A stretch of DNA of 64,000 bases from Shimia sp. CNT1-13L.2 (lineage in GTDB: Bacteria > Pseudomonadota > Alphaproteobacteria > Rhodobacterales > Rhodobacteraceae): the NCBI RefSeq assembly GCF_024331145.1, contig NZ_JANDJO010000001.1, positions 682,001 to 746,000 of the forward strand, written 5' to 3'. Below the pieces are notes generated by a model that searched no databases, was not told where the DNA came from, and was given only the letters and a program-made list of their open reading frames with translations. Both the position numbers and the translations under genes were made by a program. Shown piece after piece: positions 50,256 to 60,605 of this stretch (the stretch's first letter is position 1; each line of letters begins with the position of its first letter).

Positions 50256-52201
50256 CGTGTGGCCCGCACCGATTTGCCCACGAGCTCCTTACTGAAAGGC
50301 ACGGGAAGAGGCTCGCGGCCAAGGCGGGCGCGATAAATCGGCAGGCTTTCGGCGACACGCATCACATAGTTCCGGGTCTCCGAAAACGGGATGTGTTCGA
50401 TCCAGTCGATCACGTCCACATTGCGCCGACGCGGGTCGCCGCGCTGGCGCATCCACCGCTCCGGGCGGCTGGGACCAGCGTTGTACCCCGCCGATACAAG
50501 GATCACGTTGCCATCGAACTCACGTGCCAAACCCGCAAGATACGAGGTGCCCAGACGGATGTTGTAGTCAGGGTCCGACGTCAGTGCGCTGAAGTTATAG
50601 GCCGTGCCAATCGCCCCCGCGACCTGCCGCGCCGTTCCGGGCATGACCTGCATCAGACCCCGCGCACCTGCACCGCTGACCACCTTGGGATCAAATTCGC
50701 TTTCGCGCCGCGCAATCGCCAGCGCCATCTCGGTTGATACGGCAAGGCGGCTGTTCACCATCGGATGCAACGCATAGTAGGCCGCAGGCAATACGATCCC
50801 GCGGCGCGCAACCTTCTTACCCAGCATCACGGCCACATGCGGCGCGCCAAGTTCCTGTGCCATCGTGCCCAAGCGGCCCAATTCGTCCCGATCCAACCCC
50901 TCAGACAGATGCAGCCAGAAGCGTTCGGCCAGATCAAGATCGCCGGCTTCCAGGGCCATCATCGCCGCCTTGTGGACCGACGACTTGGTAAACTCGGCCC
51001 GCCGCCAATTGGCAAAGACCTCGTCCCCGCGCAGCGTCAGGTCAAACCGCATCCCGGCTTCTTCTGCCGCGAGCAGTCCGTAAAAGCTCGTCTGATGTGC
51101 GCCACCCGCAGTATAGGCGGCTTTCGCCGCGGCCTTGTCACCTGACGCCTCATGCGCGCGTCCGATCCAGTATCCGGCCCGCCCAAGCGAAATCGGTGTC
51201 TCGACCGACTGTTCGAAGCGCAGGAAATGGCCCAGCGCCACCTTGGGTTTGTTCAGAAACCGCAACGCGATGTAGCCCGCCAGCCACTCGCAATCGGAAT
51301 AGGCATAGCCGGCATCGGGTGTCATTCCGTGGGTCGCCGCCACCTGATAGGCCGTGCGATACGCCCCGGCCCGCATTTTTTCACGAGCCAGTGCGCGGCG
51401 ACGTCCCGACCATTCCTTTGCGCGGCCTAGCTTGCCTGATCCACTTTGTGCCAGCAGAAGCTCAATCGCCGAATCGTCCCGATCCTTACGCGCGCGCCAG
51501 ACGAACCGTTCATAGGCCAGCCCGGGATCGCCTTGCAGCGCCTTGGGCACCGCCGCGATCAACCCGTCGACGCCATTCACCTGTTCACGCAGCCCCAACC
51601 GCGCCGCCGCCAGCTTTTTCCAACCGTCAGTGACCAATGGCAACATACGCTTGGTGTTGCTCTCCCAACCTTTCCACAAGACGTGATCCATCCGCGCAAC
51701 GTGATGTGGCCGCAGCAGCTTGCCATAGCGATCAAGGAACTTTGCATGTGTTTGCGGCCCGATTGCCAATTCGCGCCATGCCTTGACAACAAGTGCCTCG
51801 GCCCCGGTACGGTTTCCCAACCGCTCCATGGCACGCGCCTGAAGCAGGACACCCTGCGGGGTTTGCGCATCTCCATAGGCAAAGAACGTGTTCACTTCAC
51901 GCCTGTTGGCCTCCTCAAAGGCCTCTTCCGACTGCTTGCGAAGATAGGCCAAGCCCGGCCAGTCACCGTTACGCTCAAGGAACTTCAGCACGTCCCGTGC
52001 CGAGCCTTCACCAGCACGCAACCGATGCCATTCAACGATGTCTTTTGCCACGGGTCCCGAGTTGCGCACCTCGGCTGCGGCCTGCCGCCAGTTCTCGACC
52101 CTGATTTCACTCAAAGCACGCGACATCGCCGTCTGTGCCTGCGCCGCATCGGCGCAGATCATCAAAAACCCGGATAAAAGCAGAAAACAAAAGCGCAACA
52201 T
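50252..52201 (-). CDS. Soluble lytic murein transglycosylase
   Basis: A 649-residue exported enzyme that cleaves the MurNAc-GlcNAc bond with anhydro-ring formation. From ATG 52201 it has a Sec signal (about 1-23), a long superhelical U-domain of alpha hairpins (about 30-450), and a C-terminal SLT domain. That domain has catalytic Glu in ARRESEFDP, GLMQVMPGTA, and the SAGYNAGPSRPERW block. This is the Slt70 layout. An in-frame extension of 30 codons upstream lacks signal-peptide character. Confidence 0.92.
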   Translation of the reverse strand: MLRFCFLLLSGFLMICADAAQAQTAMSRALSEIRVENWRQAAAEVRNSGPVAKDIVEWHRLRAGEGSARDVLKFLERNGDWPGLAYLRKQSEEAFEEANRREVNTFFAYGDAQTPQGVLLQARAMERLGNRTGAEALVVKAWRELAIGPQTHAKFLDRYGKLLRPHHVARMDHVLWKGWESNTKRMLPLVTDGWKKLAAARLGLREQVNGVDGLIAAVPKALQGDPGLAYERFVWRARKDRDDSAIELLLAQSGSGKLGRAKEWSGRRRALAREKMRAGAYRTAYQVAATHGMTPDAGYAYSDCEWLAGYIALRFLNKPKVALGHFLRFEQSVETPISLGRAGYWIGRAHEASGDKAAAKAAYTAGGAHQTSFYGLLAAEEAGMRFDLTLRGDEVFANWRRAEFTKSSVHKAAMMALEAGDLDLAERFWLHLSEGLDRDELGRLGTMAQELGAPHVAVMLGKKVARRGIVLPAAYYALHPMVNSRLAVSTEMALAIARRESEFDPKVVSGAGARGLMQVMPGTARQVAGAIGTAYNFSALTSDPDYNIRLGTSYLAGLAREFDGNVILVSAGYNAGPSRPERWMRQRGDPRRRNVDVIDWIEHIPFSETRNYVMRVAESLPIYRARLGREPLPVPFSKELVGKSVRATR

Positions 52202-52367
52202 CACTTGCAATTTCCTATGCGAGGAAGGATAGAACCCAACCATAAATGCGCACCGGCCAGCCGACAATTCACAAACTTGGCAAACCGGCATCTTCCCGCT
52301 AGGGTCCGCGCGTTTGACAAATCATCCGGGCGTTTGCGCCCAGCTACGCAAAGAAAAGGAGCGTGTC

Positions 52368-53240
52368 ATGTTCAAAGGGTCTCTTCCCGCACTCGTCACG
52401 CCGTTCACGAACGGCGAGCTGGATCTGGAAACGCTCAAGAAACTGGTTGAATGGCATATCGGTGAAGGCTCGAACGGCTTCGTTCCCGTTGGCACCACCG
52501 GTGAAAGCCCGACCCTGACGCACGAAGAGCACGACGCGGTTGTTGAAACCGTGGTGCGCGCTTCGGCCGGTCGCGTGCCGGTCATCGCCGGTGCCGGGTC
52601 CAACAACACCCTCGAAGCCATCCGTCTGGCGCAGGCTGCGGAAAAGGCAGGGGCCGACGCGATCCTGATCGTGACCCCCTACTACAACAAGCCGACCCAG
52701 CATGGTCTGGTTGCTCATTTCACCGCCGTGCATGATTGCTGCAATCTGCCGATCATCATCTACAACATCCCCGGCCGTTCCGTTGTCGACATGAGCCCGG
52801 AAACGATGGGCAAGCTGGCGGAACTGCCGCGCATTGTTGGCGTAAAGGACGCAACCGGCGACCTGAGCCGCGTGCCGCAGCAGCGCATCACCTGCGGCAC
52901 GGACTTTGTCCAGCTGTCGGGTGAGGATGCAACCGCGCTCGGCTTTAACGCACATGGCGGTGTTGGCTGCATCTCGGTGACTGCAAACGTGGCACCGAAA
53001 CTCTGCGCGGAATTCCAGGCGGCCACCCTTGCCGGCGACTACACCAAAGCGCTTGAGTATCAGGATCGCCTGATGCCGCTGCACATGGCGATCTTCGCAG
53101 AGCCAGGTCTTGTCGGTGCCAAGTACGGCATGTCGAAACTTGGCCTGTGCAATGAAGAGGTTCGCCTGCCGCTGACAGGTCTGAGCGACGGCGTCAAAGA
53201 ACAGATCGACGCGGCGATGGTGCACGCGGGTCTGCTCTGA
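52368..53240 (+). CDS. dapA: 4-hydroxy-tetrahydrodipicolinate synthase
   Basis: DapA condenses pyruvate with aspartate semialdehyde, the first dedicated step of the lysine and diaminopimelate branch; dapF at 425 works later in the same path. The 290-residue protein has the Schiff-base Lys160 in GVKDATGD, Tyr132 in IIYNIPGRS, and GTTGESPTL near residue 43. ATG 52368 follows AAAAGGAG. A strong hairpin terminator follows. Confidence 0.96.
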   Translation: MFKGSLPALVTPFTNGELDLETLKKLVEWHIGEGSNGFVPVGTTGESPTLTHEEHDAVVETVVRASAGRVPVIAGAGSNNTLEAIRLAQAAEKAGADAILIVTPYYNKPTQHGLVAHFTAVHDCCNLPIIIYNIPGRSVVDMSPETMGKLAELPRIVGVKDATGDLSRVPQQRITCGTDFVQLSGEDATALGFNAHGGVGCISVTANVAPKLCAEFQAATLAGDYTKALEYQDRLMPLHMAIFAEPGLVGAKYGMSKLGLCNEEVRLPLTGLSDGVKEQIDAAMVHAGLL

Positions 53241-53265
53241 CCCCAATCAATACAAAGAACACTCG

Positions 53266-53293
53266 AAACCCGGCTGGTGTACTAGCCGGGTTT
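53266..53293 (+). terminator. Terminator of dapA
   Basis: AAACCCGGCT, eight bases, AGCCGGGTTT and TATT, starting 26 bases after the dapA stop. Confidence 0.85.
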
Positions 53294-53366
53294 ATTCGTG
53301 GCTGTCACGAGAGTTACGCAAATTCGGATTAGGCCACCCTGAAACTCATTCTTCAGGAAGCCTGTC

Positions 53367-53927
53367 ATGCATCACACCACCGTTAGAGACCTTTTCGAAC
53401 GCATGGCGAGTCGCGGCACGGGGGCATACGGGCTTTCGGACGTGAACCAAGTCGAGCACGCGATACAGTCGGCCGCGCTTGCTTCCGGGCTTGGCCTGTC
53501 AGATGAAATGATCATTGCAGCCCTGTTCCATGACATTGGCCACCTGTTCTCCGAAGAGGACGTCGACCTCGCAAGCCTTGGTGTAAATGATCATCACGAA
53601 GACAGCAGCGCGGATGTGCTTATGCCCCTGTTCGGACCTATGGTTTCCGAACCAGTGCGCCTGCACGTCGCGGCAAAGCGATATCTGTGCTCCGTCGAGA
53701 ACGACTATTTTTCAAAACTCTCAACAGATTCACGCGTCAGTCTTGAACTGCAAGGTGGCCTCATGTTGACCGACGAGGTCAGGGCGTTCGAAGAGAAACC
53801 GTTCTGGCAGGAAGGGGTACAGTTGCGCCGGATCGACGACCAAGCCAAGGTGCCGGGTCTCGACGTGCCCGAACTTGTGTCCTACCTCGCGATGGCCGAA
53901 GCGCTCTCTTCACGCAATCGGGGTTAA
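53367..53927 (+). CDS. HD-domain protein related to PhnZ/TmpB phosphonate oxygenases
   Basis: A 186-residue HD-domain protein. Candidate diiron ligands are His31 (QVEHAI), His55 and Asp56 (FHDIGH), His59, His77 or His78 (NDHHEDS), His100 (LHVAAKRYL) and Asp158 (RIDDQAK). The segments VRLHVAAKRYLC and SLELQGGLM with FEEKPF are those I know from the phosphonate-operon HD oxygenases such as PhnZ, which cleave hydroxyalkyl-phosphonates with oxygen. PhnZ has a Tyr-x-x-Glu lid; here the position is Tyr21-x-x-Ser24, so substrate or regulation may differ. No phosphonate gene is nearby. The stop lies three bases from the convergent ubiB stop. Confidence 0.75.
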   Translation: MHHTTVRDLFERMASRGTGAYGLSDVNQVEHAIQSAALASGLGLSDEMIIAALFHDIGHLFSEEDVDLASLGVNDHHEDSSADVLMPLFGPMVSEPVRLHVAAKRYLCSVENDYFSKLSTDSRVSLELQGGLMLTDEVRAFEEKPFWQEGVQLRRIDDQAKVPGLDVPELVSYLAMAEALSSRNRG

Positions 53928-53929
53928 CC

Positions 53930-55471
53930 TCAGAAAACGAGGAACGCTGCTGCTGCGGCTCCCGCCCCAACAATCAAGCCCCCCAAACCGCTCAGGACAA
54001 TCCAAGGCCATGCACGGCGTCGGGTTTCCTCGGTCTTGGTGGCCTGCTGGATCAGGATGTTCTCGACCAGCCCCGGCAAGCGCGGTCCGAAGCGTGCCAT
54101 GACGCGGGCCGTTTTGAACAGGTCACGGCCAAGCGCACGGGGTCCAAGGCTCGTCTTGATGTAATCCCCAACGACGGGCTTGGCGACGTCCCAGATATTG
54201 ACCTCGGGGTCCAACGAACGAGACACCCCTTCGACAACAACCATGGTGCGCTGCAAAAGGATCAGCTCGGTGCGTGTCTCCATGCCGAAACGTTCGGTGA
54301 CTTCGAAGAGATAGCTCAGGAGGCGGCCCATCGAGATGCGGGTCGCGTCCATACCAAAAATCGGCTCACCGACCGCACGCAGGGCACGGGCAAATTCATC
54401 TACGTCCTGAGTAGAAGGCACGTAACCAGCTTCAAAATGCACTTCGGCCACGCGCTGGTAATCGCGTTGAATAAAGCCAAAGAGAATCTCGGCATAGACC
54501 CGGCGAGTGTACTCGTCGATGTGCCCCATGATGCCAAAGTCATAGGCAATGATGTCGCCGTTCGCGGCGACCTTGAGGTTGCCCTGGTGCATGTCGGCGT
54601 GGAAATACCCGTCGCGCAGCGCGTGGTTCAGGAACAGCGTCAGAACTCGACTGCCCAGCGCGTGCCGGTTGTGCCCGGCCGCATCCAGCGCTTCGTTGTC
54701 GCCAAGAGAAACCCCTTCTGCCCATCCCAGCGTCATCACGCGGCGCGCGGAAAGATCCCAGACGACATCCGGCACCTGAAAGCCTTCGTCCTGTGCGGTG
54801 TTGGCCGCGAACTCGCTGGCAGACGCTGATTCCAACCGCAGGTCCAACTCACCCGCGACCACACCGTCGAAATGCTCAATAACGTCACGTGGACGAAGCC
54901 GACGCGATGCCGGCGACAGGAACTCGATGACATCCGCCGCGAAATAGAAGGCATCCACATCCTTGCGGAAAGCGCGTTCAATTCCCGGTCGCAGAACCTT
55001 GACCGCCACTTCCCGGCCCGTCTCGGCCAACCGCGCCTTGTGGACCTGGGCAATGGACGCCGCCGCTACGGGTTCGGAAAACTCAGAGAATACCTCGTCG
55101 ACGGAAACACCCAATTCGTCCTGAACGGCCTGTTTCGCGGTTTCAACATCAAAGGGCGGCAGCTTGTCCTGCAACACCCGCAGCTGTGTCGCCAAATCGG
55201 TGCCTACCACGTCGGGGCGTGTCGACAACACCTGCCCGAACTTGATGTAGGCCGGCCCCAAAGCTGTCAGAGCACGGGTCACTGGCGGCATATTCTGGTC
55301 GCCCTTGATCCCGATCCACCGGAACGGCCAGACCAATGTGCGTGCCACGATTCGCAGCGGCTTGGGCGCGTCCAGCGCATCCATCACCACGCTCATCGCA
55401 CCGGTCCGCTCCAGCGTTGCGCCGGTACGGATCAGCCGCCAGATATTGTGCGGCCCCCTCAAATCTTCCAC
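53930..55471 (-). CDS. ubiB: Ubiquinone biosynthesis ATPase/kinase-like protein UbiB
   Basis: UbiB is an ABC1/ADCK atypical-kinase-fold ATPase needed for ubiquinone synthesis. The 513-residue protein has the KxGQ motif in [14 protein letters not shown], an Ala-rich loop [11 protein letters not shown], the catalytic-like [12 protein letters not shown] and AYDFGIMG, and a C-terminal hydrophobic anchor (about 488-513). It overlaps the end of ubiE by 13 bases and is second in the ubiE-ubiB operon, which supplies the quinone used by the bc1 complex. Confidence 0.94.
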   Translation of the reverse strand: MEDLRGPHNIWRLIRTGATLERTGAMSVVMDALDAPKPLRIVARTLVWPFRWIGIKGDQNMPPVTRALTALGPAYIKFGQVLSTRPDVVGTDLATQLRVLQDKLPPFDVETAKQAVQDELGVSVDEVFSEFSEPVAAASIAQVHKARLAETGREVAVKVLRPGIERAFRKDVDAFYFAADVIEFLSPASRRLRPRDVIEHFDGVVAGELDLRLESASASEFAANTAQDEGFQVPDVVWDLSARRVMTLGWAEGVSLGDNEALDAAGHNRHALGSRVLTLFLNHALRDGYFHADMHQGNLKVAANGDIIAYDFGIMGHIDEYTRRVYAEILFGFIQRDYQRVAEVHFEAGYVPSTQDVDEFARALRAVGEPIFGMDATRISMGRLLSYLFEVTERFGMETRTELILLQRTMVVVEGVSRSLDPEVNIWDVAKPVVGDYIKTSLGPRALGRDLFKTARVMARFGPRLPGLVENILIQQATKTEETRRRAWPWIVLSGLGGLIVGAGAAAAAFLVF

Positions 55472-56211
55472 CCCGAATGCAGGCAGGCAATGCCCATAGA
55501 CAGGTTGCGATATTTCGCATTCTCAAACCCGGCCTGCTTGACCATGTTCAAGAAGGTTTCCTGATCCGGGAACTTGCGGATCGATTCCACGAGGTACTGA
55601 TAGCTGTCACGGTCGTTCGCGATCATCTGCCCCATACGCGGGATGATGTTGAACGAATAAAGATCATAGACCTTCTGCATCATGTCATTGGGGATCTGGC
55701 TGAACTCCAAAACCATCAGGCGACCGCCAGGTTTCAATACGCGGAACGCTTCGTTCAAAGCCTCCTGCGGACGGGTGACATTCCTGATGCCAAAGGAAAT
55801 TGTGTAAACGTCAAAGGTGTTGTCCTCGAACGGCAAAGCCATCGCATCGCCAACCACCCAATCAAGGCTCTGGGCCATCGCCGCCGCCTCGGCACGTTTG
55901 CGCCCCTCGACCAGCATCGGCTCGGTAAGGTCACAGACAGTGGCATGGCCATGTCCTGCGCGCTCAAGAAAACGGAAAGAAATGTCGCCGGTTCCGCCCG
56001 CTACATCAAGCAGGCGCTGGCCGGGGCGCGGAGCAAGCCAATCCATCATCGCGTCTTTCCAGACGCGGTGGATACCCATGCTCATCACGTCATTCATCAC
56101 GTCGTATTTTGACGCCACCGAATTGAACACACCCTGCACCTTGCCGGCCTTGTCAGCCTCGCGCACGGTCTCGAAACCAAAATGGGTGGTCTTGTCGTCT
56201 GCACCGGACAT
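55459..56211 (-). CDS. ubiE: Ubiquinone/menaquinone biosynthesis C-methyltransferase UbiE
   Basis: UbiE is the SAM-dependent C-methyltransferase of ubiquinone synthesis. The 250-residue protein has [22 protein letters not shown] motif [14 protein letters not shown], and the signatures [13 protein letters not shown] and [11 protein letters not shown] 56211 is chosen from family length. Divergent from the hypothetical gene at 56321, with a 109-base gap. Confidence 0.95.
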   Translation of the reverse strand: MSGADDKTTHFGFETVREADKAGKVQGVFNSVASKYDVMNDVMSMGIHRVWKDAMMDWLAPRPGQRLLDVAGGTGDISFRFLERAGHGHATVCDLTEPMLVEGRKRAEAAAMAQSLDWVVGDAMALPFEDNTFDVYTISFGIRNVTRPQEALNEAFRVLKPGGRLMVLEFSQIPNDMMQKVYDLYSFNIIPRMGQMIANDRDSYQYLVESIRKFPDQETFLNMVKQAGFENAKYRNLSMGIACLHSGWKI

Positions 56212-56320
56212 TGGAAGTTCCCAACCTCGCCATATTTCCGTCCGCTTCGGGATACACAGTTGCAAGGGAAGACACAAACCACCTTTTGCCGCGTGGCTCG
56301 CCCACGCACCGGGATTTCAT

Positions 56321-56950
56321 ATGACCGATTTGAAAATGCTCTTCTTCTATCTGGCGATTGCTGGGATTCTCTCGCTTGTATTTGGCCGCTCGGTGATCTT
56401 CCGCCGCCTGCTGGGGTCACGCGACTACGATGAAAAACCCGCCCGCAAGAAAGAGAATGAGCGCTATGTCGACATCATCGCCAGTTCCGGCACAGGCCTC
56501 ACTCCCGAAACCCTCTATCAGCGCACGATCTTCCGCTCGACCTGGGGCATTCGCCTTGTCGGCCTCGCCCTAAGCAGTTGTCTCTTGTTCATGCTGGGCC
56601 AAAGCGTTCTGACAGATATGCTGACCGGCAAGGCAGGAAACGACGCCTTCCTCTTCCTTGGCGCGGTTGCTATCTGGATCTACTACAATTTCTATATTTT
56701 CACATACAAGGTCATCATCTTCGATGGCGATCTAATCAACACCACATGGCTCCTAGGCAAAGAGCGATATCCCCTGCGCAAACTCAAACACTTTGAACAT
56801 GACGCCAGCGGCTTCTACCGTCTCGAATTCACCGGCGGGAAAAAAGCGCATGTGCTGCAATATGTTCAAGGTCGAGAAACCCTATATAAAGCTCTGAGAA
56901 ACGCATTGGATGAGGACCCCTACGACCTATGCCCGAGCTTCCCGAGGTAG
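56321..56950 (+). CDS. Hypothetical membrane protein
   Basis: I do not recognise this protein with certainty. The 209 residues have a hydrophobic N-terminal segment (about 5-22) and a basic linker ([14 protein letters not shown]). Two further membrane segments follow (about 73-95 and 105-125), then a soluble C-terminal part ([33 protein letters not shown]) reminiscent of PH-like membrane-protein domains. The long in-frame extension upstream is antisense to ubiE and spurious. Its end overlaps mutM by 22 bases, so they are coupled. It has a lower GC content than its neighbours. Confidence 0.7.
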   Translation: MTDLKMLFFYLAIAGILSLVFGRSVIFRRLLGSRDYDEKPARKKENERYVDIIASSGTGLTPETLYQRTIFRSTWGIRLVGLALSSCLLFMLGQSVLTDMLTGKAGNDAFLFLGAVAIWIYYNFYIFTYKVIIFDGDLINTTWLLGKERYPLRKLKHFEHDASGFYRLEFTGGKKAHVLQYVQGRETLYKALRNALDEDPYDLCPSFPR

Positions 56951-57780
56951 AAACCGTTCGACGCGGCCTTGAGCCATCCATGTCCGGGGCCGTTATTGCC
57001 AAGGCGCAGGTTAATCGCCCTGATCTGCGCTGGCCTTTTCCCGACAACATGGCCCAGCGCCTGACCGGTGCAAGGGTCCTGCAACTTCGCCGGCGGTCCA
57101 AATATGTCCTTGCGGATCTCGACAGTGGTGAAACTCTCCTGATCCACCTTGGGATGTCCGGACGCATGACGGTTTCGGGCGACCCATTGGGCCAATTCGT
57201 CCATGAACACCCAGCCATCGAGAAGCACGACCACGTCATCTTTGATATGGACAATGGCGCGCGCATTACCTTCAACGATCCGCGGCGGTTCGGGGCGATG
57301 GACCTTTTGGCGACCGATGGTGCGCACAACCATCCCCTTCTCGCGAAACTCGGCCCCGAACCTCTCGGCAATGCGTTTGACGAGGCCTATCTCGTGGATC
57401 GACTCAAAGGACGAAAAACACCGATTAAGTCGGCACTTCTCGACCAACAGATCGTCGCGGGACTTGGAAACATCTACGTTTGCGAGACACTCTATCGGGC
57501 GGGTGTGTCGCCACGTCGCAAAGCCGACAATATTTCTGCCGCCCGAATTCGCACCTTCGTCCCCATCATCCGCCAAGTTCTGAGTGACGCCATTGCGGCA
57601 GGGGGTTCGTCCCTCAAGGATTTCCGCCAAGCCGATGGAGAACTTGGATATTTTCAGCATTCTTTCGATGTTTACGGACGCGAGGGAGACCCCTGTCACA
57701 CCCCCGATTGCGACGGGACGATTGCCCGAATCACTCAGTCGGGACGCTCATCCTTCTATTGTCCGCAATGCCAAAGATAG
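56929..57780 (+). CDS. mutM: Formamidopyrimidine-DNA glycosylase
   Basis: MutM (Fpg) removes 8-oxoguanine and cuts the abasic site. The 283-residue protein starts MPELPEVET, where Pro2 becomes the nucleophile and Glu3 the acid. It has a conserved lysine in RRSKY, and ends in a zinc finger with two cysteine pairs (CHTPDC and CPQC). The start lies inside the preceding gene's end. Followed by an enoyl-CoA hydratase gene 64 bases downstream. Confidence 0.96.
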   Translation: MPELPEVETVRRGLEPSMSGAVIAKAQVNRPDLRWPFPDNMAQRLTGARVLQLRRRSKYVLADLDSGETLLIHLGMSGRMTVSGDPLGQFVHEHPAIEKHDHVIFDMDNGARITFNDPRRFGAMDLLATDGAHNHPLLAKLGPEPLGNAFDEAYLVDRLKGRKTPIKSALLDQQIVAGLGNIYVCETLYRAGVSPRRKADNISAARIRTFVPIIRQVLSDAIAAGGSSLKDFRQADGELGYFQHSFDVYGREGDPCHTPDCDGTIARITQSGRSSFYCPQCQR

Positions 57781-57844
57781 CTTGATCAGCATGTGAACAT
57801 TGGTAATCAATCGTTCCTGACCGGAAACAAGGAAAGCATCACTC

Positions 57845-58621
57845 ATGGCTTTTGAGACGATCATCGTCGAAGTTGAGGATCACGTTGCCCTCATCAAACT
57901 AAACCGCCCTGATGCCCTGAACGCGCTGAACTCTCAGCTGCTGGGTGAACTGGTACAGGCTCTGAAAGAAGCCGACGAAAACGACAAGGTGCGCTGCATC
58001 GTTGTCACCGGCTCAGAGAAAGCATTTGCTGCTGGCGCCGATATCAAGGAAATGTCGGAGAAGAGCTTTGTCGACATGTTCATGTCTGACTTCTTCGGCC
58101 GCGAAGGCGACAGTGTCATCCGTACGCGCAAGCCGATCATCGCTGCTGTTTCGGGCTATGCCCTTGGCGGTGGTTGCGAACTCGCCATGATGTGCGATTT
58201 CATCATTGCCTCGGATACGGCCAAGTTCGGCCAGCCCGAAATCAACCTTGGCGTTGTTGCCGGCATTGGCGGCACTCAGCGCCTGACCAAGTTTGTAGGC
58301 AAGTCCAAGTCGATGGACATGCACCTCACCGGCCGCTTTATGGATGCCGAAGAGGCAGAACGCTCCGGCCTTGTGTCGCGTATCGTGCCTGCCAAGAAAC
58401 TGATGGACGAAGCCATGGGCGCCGCTCAGAAGATCGCCGAGAAGTCGGTGCTGACGTCGATGGCGGTCAAGGAAGCGGTAAACCGGTCCTACGAGACAAC
58501 CCTGTCGGAAGGCCTTCTCTTCGAACGCCGCCTGTTCCATTCGCTCTTCGCGACCGAGGACCAGAAGGAAGGCATGGGTGCCTTCCTAGAAAAACGACAG
58601 GCGCAGTTCCGCGACAAGTAA
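57845..58621 (+). CDS. Enoyl-CoA hydratase
   Basis: A 258-residue crotonase-fold enzyme that hydrates 2-enoyl-CoA in beta-oxidation. [11 protein letters not shown] and [15 protein letters not shown] form the oxyanion hole, and the catalytic glutamates are expected near Glu113 (GGGCELAM) and Glu133 ([13 protein letters not shown]). This is the classical short-chain (EchA/FadB1-type) pattern. It has its own strong terminator. Confidence 0.93.
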   Translation: MAFETIIVEVEDHVALIKLNRPDALNALNSQLLGELVQALKEADENDKVRCIVVTGSEKAFAAGADIKEMSEKSFVDMFMSDFFGREGDSVIRTRKPIIAAVSGYALGGGCELAMMCDFIIASDTAKFGQPEINLGVVAGIGGTQRLTKFVGKSKSMDMHLTGRFMDAEEAERSGLVSRIVPAKKLMDEAMGAAQKIAEKSVLTSMAVKEAVNRSYETTLSEGLLFERRLFHSLFATEDQKEGMGAFLEKRQAQFRDK

Positions 58622-58628
58622 CCTCGGC

Positions 58629-58653
58629 AAGGCCGCCCAAACGGGCGGCCTTT
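58629..58653 (+). terminator. Terminator of the enoyl-CoA hydratase gene
   Basis: AAGGCCGCCC, AAAC, GGGCGGCCTT and T, starting within eight bases of the stop codon. Confidence 0.9.
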
Positions 58654-58683
58654 GCAATTCATCCTCTGCGGGTTGCTATTGGC

Positions 58684-59586
58684 ATGGAACAGCTACTGAA
58701 GTCGGCAAATGTGTGCATTTTGATTTGCACCTGCGACCGCCACGAGATGCTTGGCACGTTGCTGGCACATTTTGCCAAGGCACCCTACGCAAATTCAGTT
58801 CCGATCTACATTGCCGATAATGGCGAAAAACCTGCCAACCGCGTTATCGAACGGTTTGGTGATTGTCTGACCATTCACTACGCACAAGTTCAGGAAACCG
58901 GGCTGGTTCCTGTTCGCAATGCCGTCTTTGAAATGGCGATGGCAGGTGGTCACGAATACCTTGCCCTTATCGACGATGACGAACTTCCATCTCCCGGCTG
59001 GTTGGAAGCACATGTCAGCACCGCATTGCAGGAGAAAGCCGACGTTGTAACCGGCCCCTGTCTGCCACTGCTGGACGGGCATCTGCCACGTTGGCTGCGC
59101 GATACCGACTTTCTCGACAAGGATGAAACAACCTTTGGTACACACAATGTCCTAATAAGAGGCTCTGCCCTTCCCGATCAGGATGGAGGCTTGTTTCACC
59201 CTCGTTTCTCCCGCATTGGCGGCGAAGACTGGGACTTGCAAAATCGCCTTCGCAGCTCCGGCGCCCGATTTGCATCCTCTACCGAGGCCCTGGTTTACGA
59301 ACATGTTCCGCCCGAACGCCGAAAGCTCAGGTACTTTTTTCGCGAAGGTGTCAGAACTGCCGTGATGGCCGCCGAAATAGCGCGGCATCTTGACGAACCC
59401 GAAGAAAAGGTTCGCCTGAAAATGACGCGCATCGGTCTCCTGAAGCTTTGCTATGCAGCAGAGCACCTTTTGTTCTGTCTGTTCGCCAATGGCCACTTGG
59501 TGCGTGCAACAAAGGACCTCGGATATTGTTGGGGTACGATTTTGACCCTGCTCAAAGTGCGAACATCTTTCTACGGCAGGTCCTGA
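58684..59586 (+). CDS. Glycosyltransferase family 2 protein
   Basis: A 300-residue GT-A glycosyltransferase: NVCILICTCDRHEMLGTLLAHF at the N-terminus and the metal-binding LIDDDELPSPGWL at about residue 100. GGEDWDLQNRLRSSGARF holds the ED acceptor motif near 185, and a hydrophobic C-terminal segment (about 262-295) may associate with membrane. Start ATG 58684 has a weak ribosome site. GC content and codon use appear lower than in the dap/ser regions, and it stands between housekeeping genes without other polysaccharide genes, so acquisition is possible. Confidence 0.83.
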   Translation: MEQLLKSANVCILICTCDRHEMLGTLLAHFAKAPYANSVPIYIADNGEKPANRVIERFGDCLTIHYAQVQETGLVPVRNAVFEMAMAGGHEYLALIDDDELPSPGWLEAHVSTALQEKADVVTGPCLPLLDGHLPRWLRDTDFLDKDETTFGTHNVLIRGSALPDQDGGLFHPRFSRIGGEDWDLQNRLRSSGARFASSTEALVYEHVPPERRKLRYFFREGVRTAVMAAEIARHLDEPEEKVRLKMTRIGLLKLCYAAEHLLFCLFANGHLVRATKDLGYCWGTILTLLKVRTSFYGRS

Positions 59587-59660
59587 AACCAAGAACCGGG
59601 ATCTCCAAACCAAATCGCACGAGACTCTCCTCTGCTACCAGAGCCCTTTAGATTCTTCGT

Positions 59661-59688
59661 TTGCAATCCCTTCAGAATAAGGTATACG
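59661..59688 (+). promoter_or_regulatory. Probable promoter of rpsT
   Basis: TTGCAA (59661-59666), 16 bases, TATACG (59683-59688), about 120 bases before the rpsT start. The leader between contains CGGAGAGGTCCCGTTCGGGTC-type short dyads. Placement is reasonable; the spacing is slightly short. Confidence 0.4.
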
Positions 59689-59810
59689 CCGCCGTCATAC
59701 ATGCGCGTGCAGCCCGCTCTGGCTTGAATCGATTCTCCCTTTCGGAGAGGTCCCGTTCGGGTCTGGCACGTGTAAAACCTGAACGAACCAAAACTAAGGA
59801 CCTGAGATTC

Positions 59811-60074
59811 ATGGCAAATTCGCCCCAGGCAAAAAAACGCGCCCGTCAGAACGAGCGTCGCCTCGAAGTTAACAAAGCCCGCCGTTCGCGCATCCGCACC
59901 TTCCTGCGTAAAGTCGAAGAAGCAATTGCTTCCGGCGACAAGGAAGCAGCCGCAGCCGCTCTGCGCGCCGCTCAGCCCGAACTGATGCGTGGCGTTACCA
60001 AAGGCGTTTACCACAAGAACACTGCTTCGCGTAAAGTGTCGCGCCTCGCCGCACGCGTGAAGGCTCTGGGCTAA
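59811..60074 (+). CDS. rpsT: 30S ribosomal protein S20
   Basis: S20 is a small helical protein that binds 16S rRNA early in 30S assembly. The 87-residue basic protein begins [21 protein letters not shown] and ends [13 protein letters not shown], the family pattern. Upstream in-frame codons belong to the leader. It lies between the glycosyltransferase gene and the dnaA upstream region. Confidence 0.97.
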   Translation: MANSPQAKKRARQNERRLEVNKARRSRIRTFLRKVEEAIASGDKEAAAAALRAAQPELMRGVTKGVYHKNTASRKVSRLAARVKALG

Positions 60075-60115
60075 GTCTCGGGACGCTGGCCTCACTGGCC
60101 AAACCATTGAACAGA

Positions 60116-60144
60116 AAGGCACCTCCAGCGCGGGGTGCCTTTTG
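60116..60144 (+). terminator. Terminator of rpsT
   Basis: AAAGGCACC (60116-60124), a short loop, GGTGCC (60135-60140) and TTTTGCTTTT. Confidence 0.88.
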
Positions 60145-60605
60145 CTTTTCTGACCTGCCGAAACAGGGCGAGAGATTCTTTTCCACAAAAGACAGAGTCA
60201 AGATCGAAGATCGGTTGCCCGGCCGCACCTCGAATTGCTAGTTTCAATCTTGCGATTCACATCGCCTTCGGGGGGACAGACGTCAAACCATAAGGCCAAA
60301 AGGCCATGATATGGTGAGAGCCACACGCGCAGCTTTGCGACACGGAAGAAATTCGTGCGCAACCGCTCTGAATTGGAGCGCCGCGTGTCGCCTGATTGCT
60401 GCTGTCCTGTCTAAATCGCCAGCGCAAATTGCGCACGAATGTTTTGCTATCTGCCGGAGTGGGGACTCTTGGCGGCTCCGAAACTTTTGTGCTCAAGGCA
60501 ATCTGGGTGTCGCTGGCTCGAAGGCGAAGTTGGATTACGGGAAGGCAGAAATACAGGGGTCGCAATGGCCCCACTGGAACGGCGGAAGGCTTGATGCGGG
60601 GACAC
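60145..60605. other. dnaA upstream region with 12-bp inverted repeat
   Basis: About 460 bases without a gene. ATTCGTGCGCAA (60351-60362) and TTGCGCACGAAT (60429-60440) are a perfect 12-bp inverted repeat; the right arm overlaps a second palindrome GCGCAAATTGCGC (60422-60434). GGCCAAAAGGCC lies at about 60294-60305. One near-consensus DnaA box TTTTCCACA is at about 60179. Boxes are too few to call oriC. The dnaA promoter must be here, but I cannot place it. Confidence 0.5.

Noticed and set aside
56321-56950. Frame extension from 55817 joined to the hypothetical membrane protein
   Set aside because: The extension is antisense to ubiE and has shadow composition. The membrane protein starts naturally at ATG 56321.
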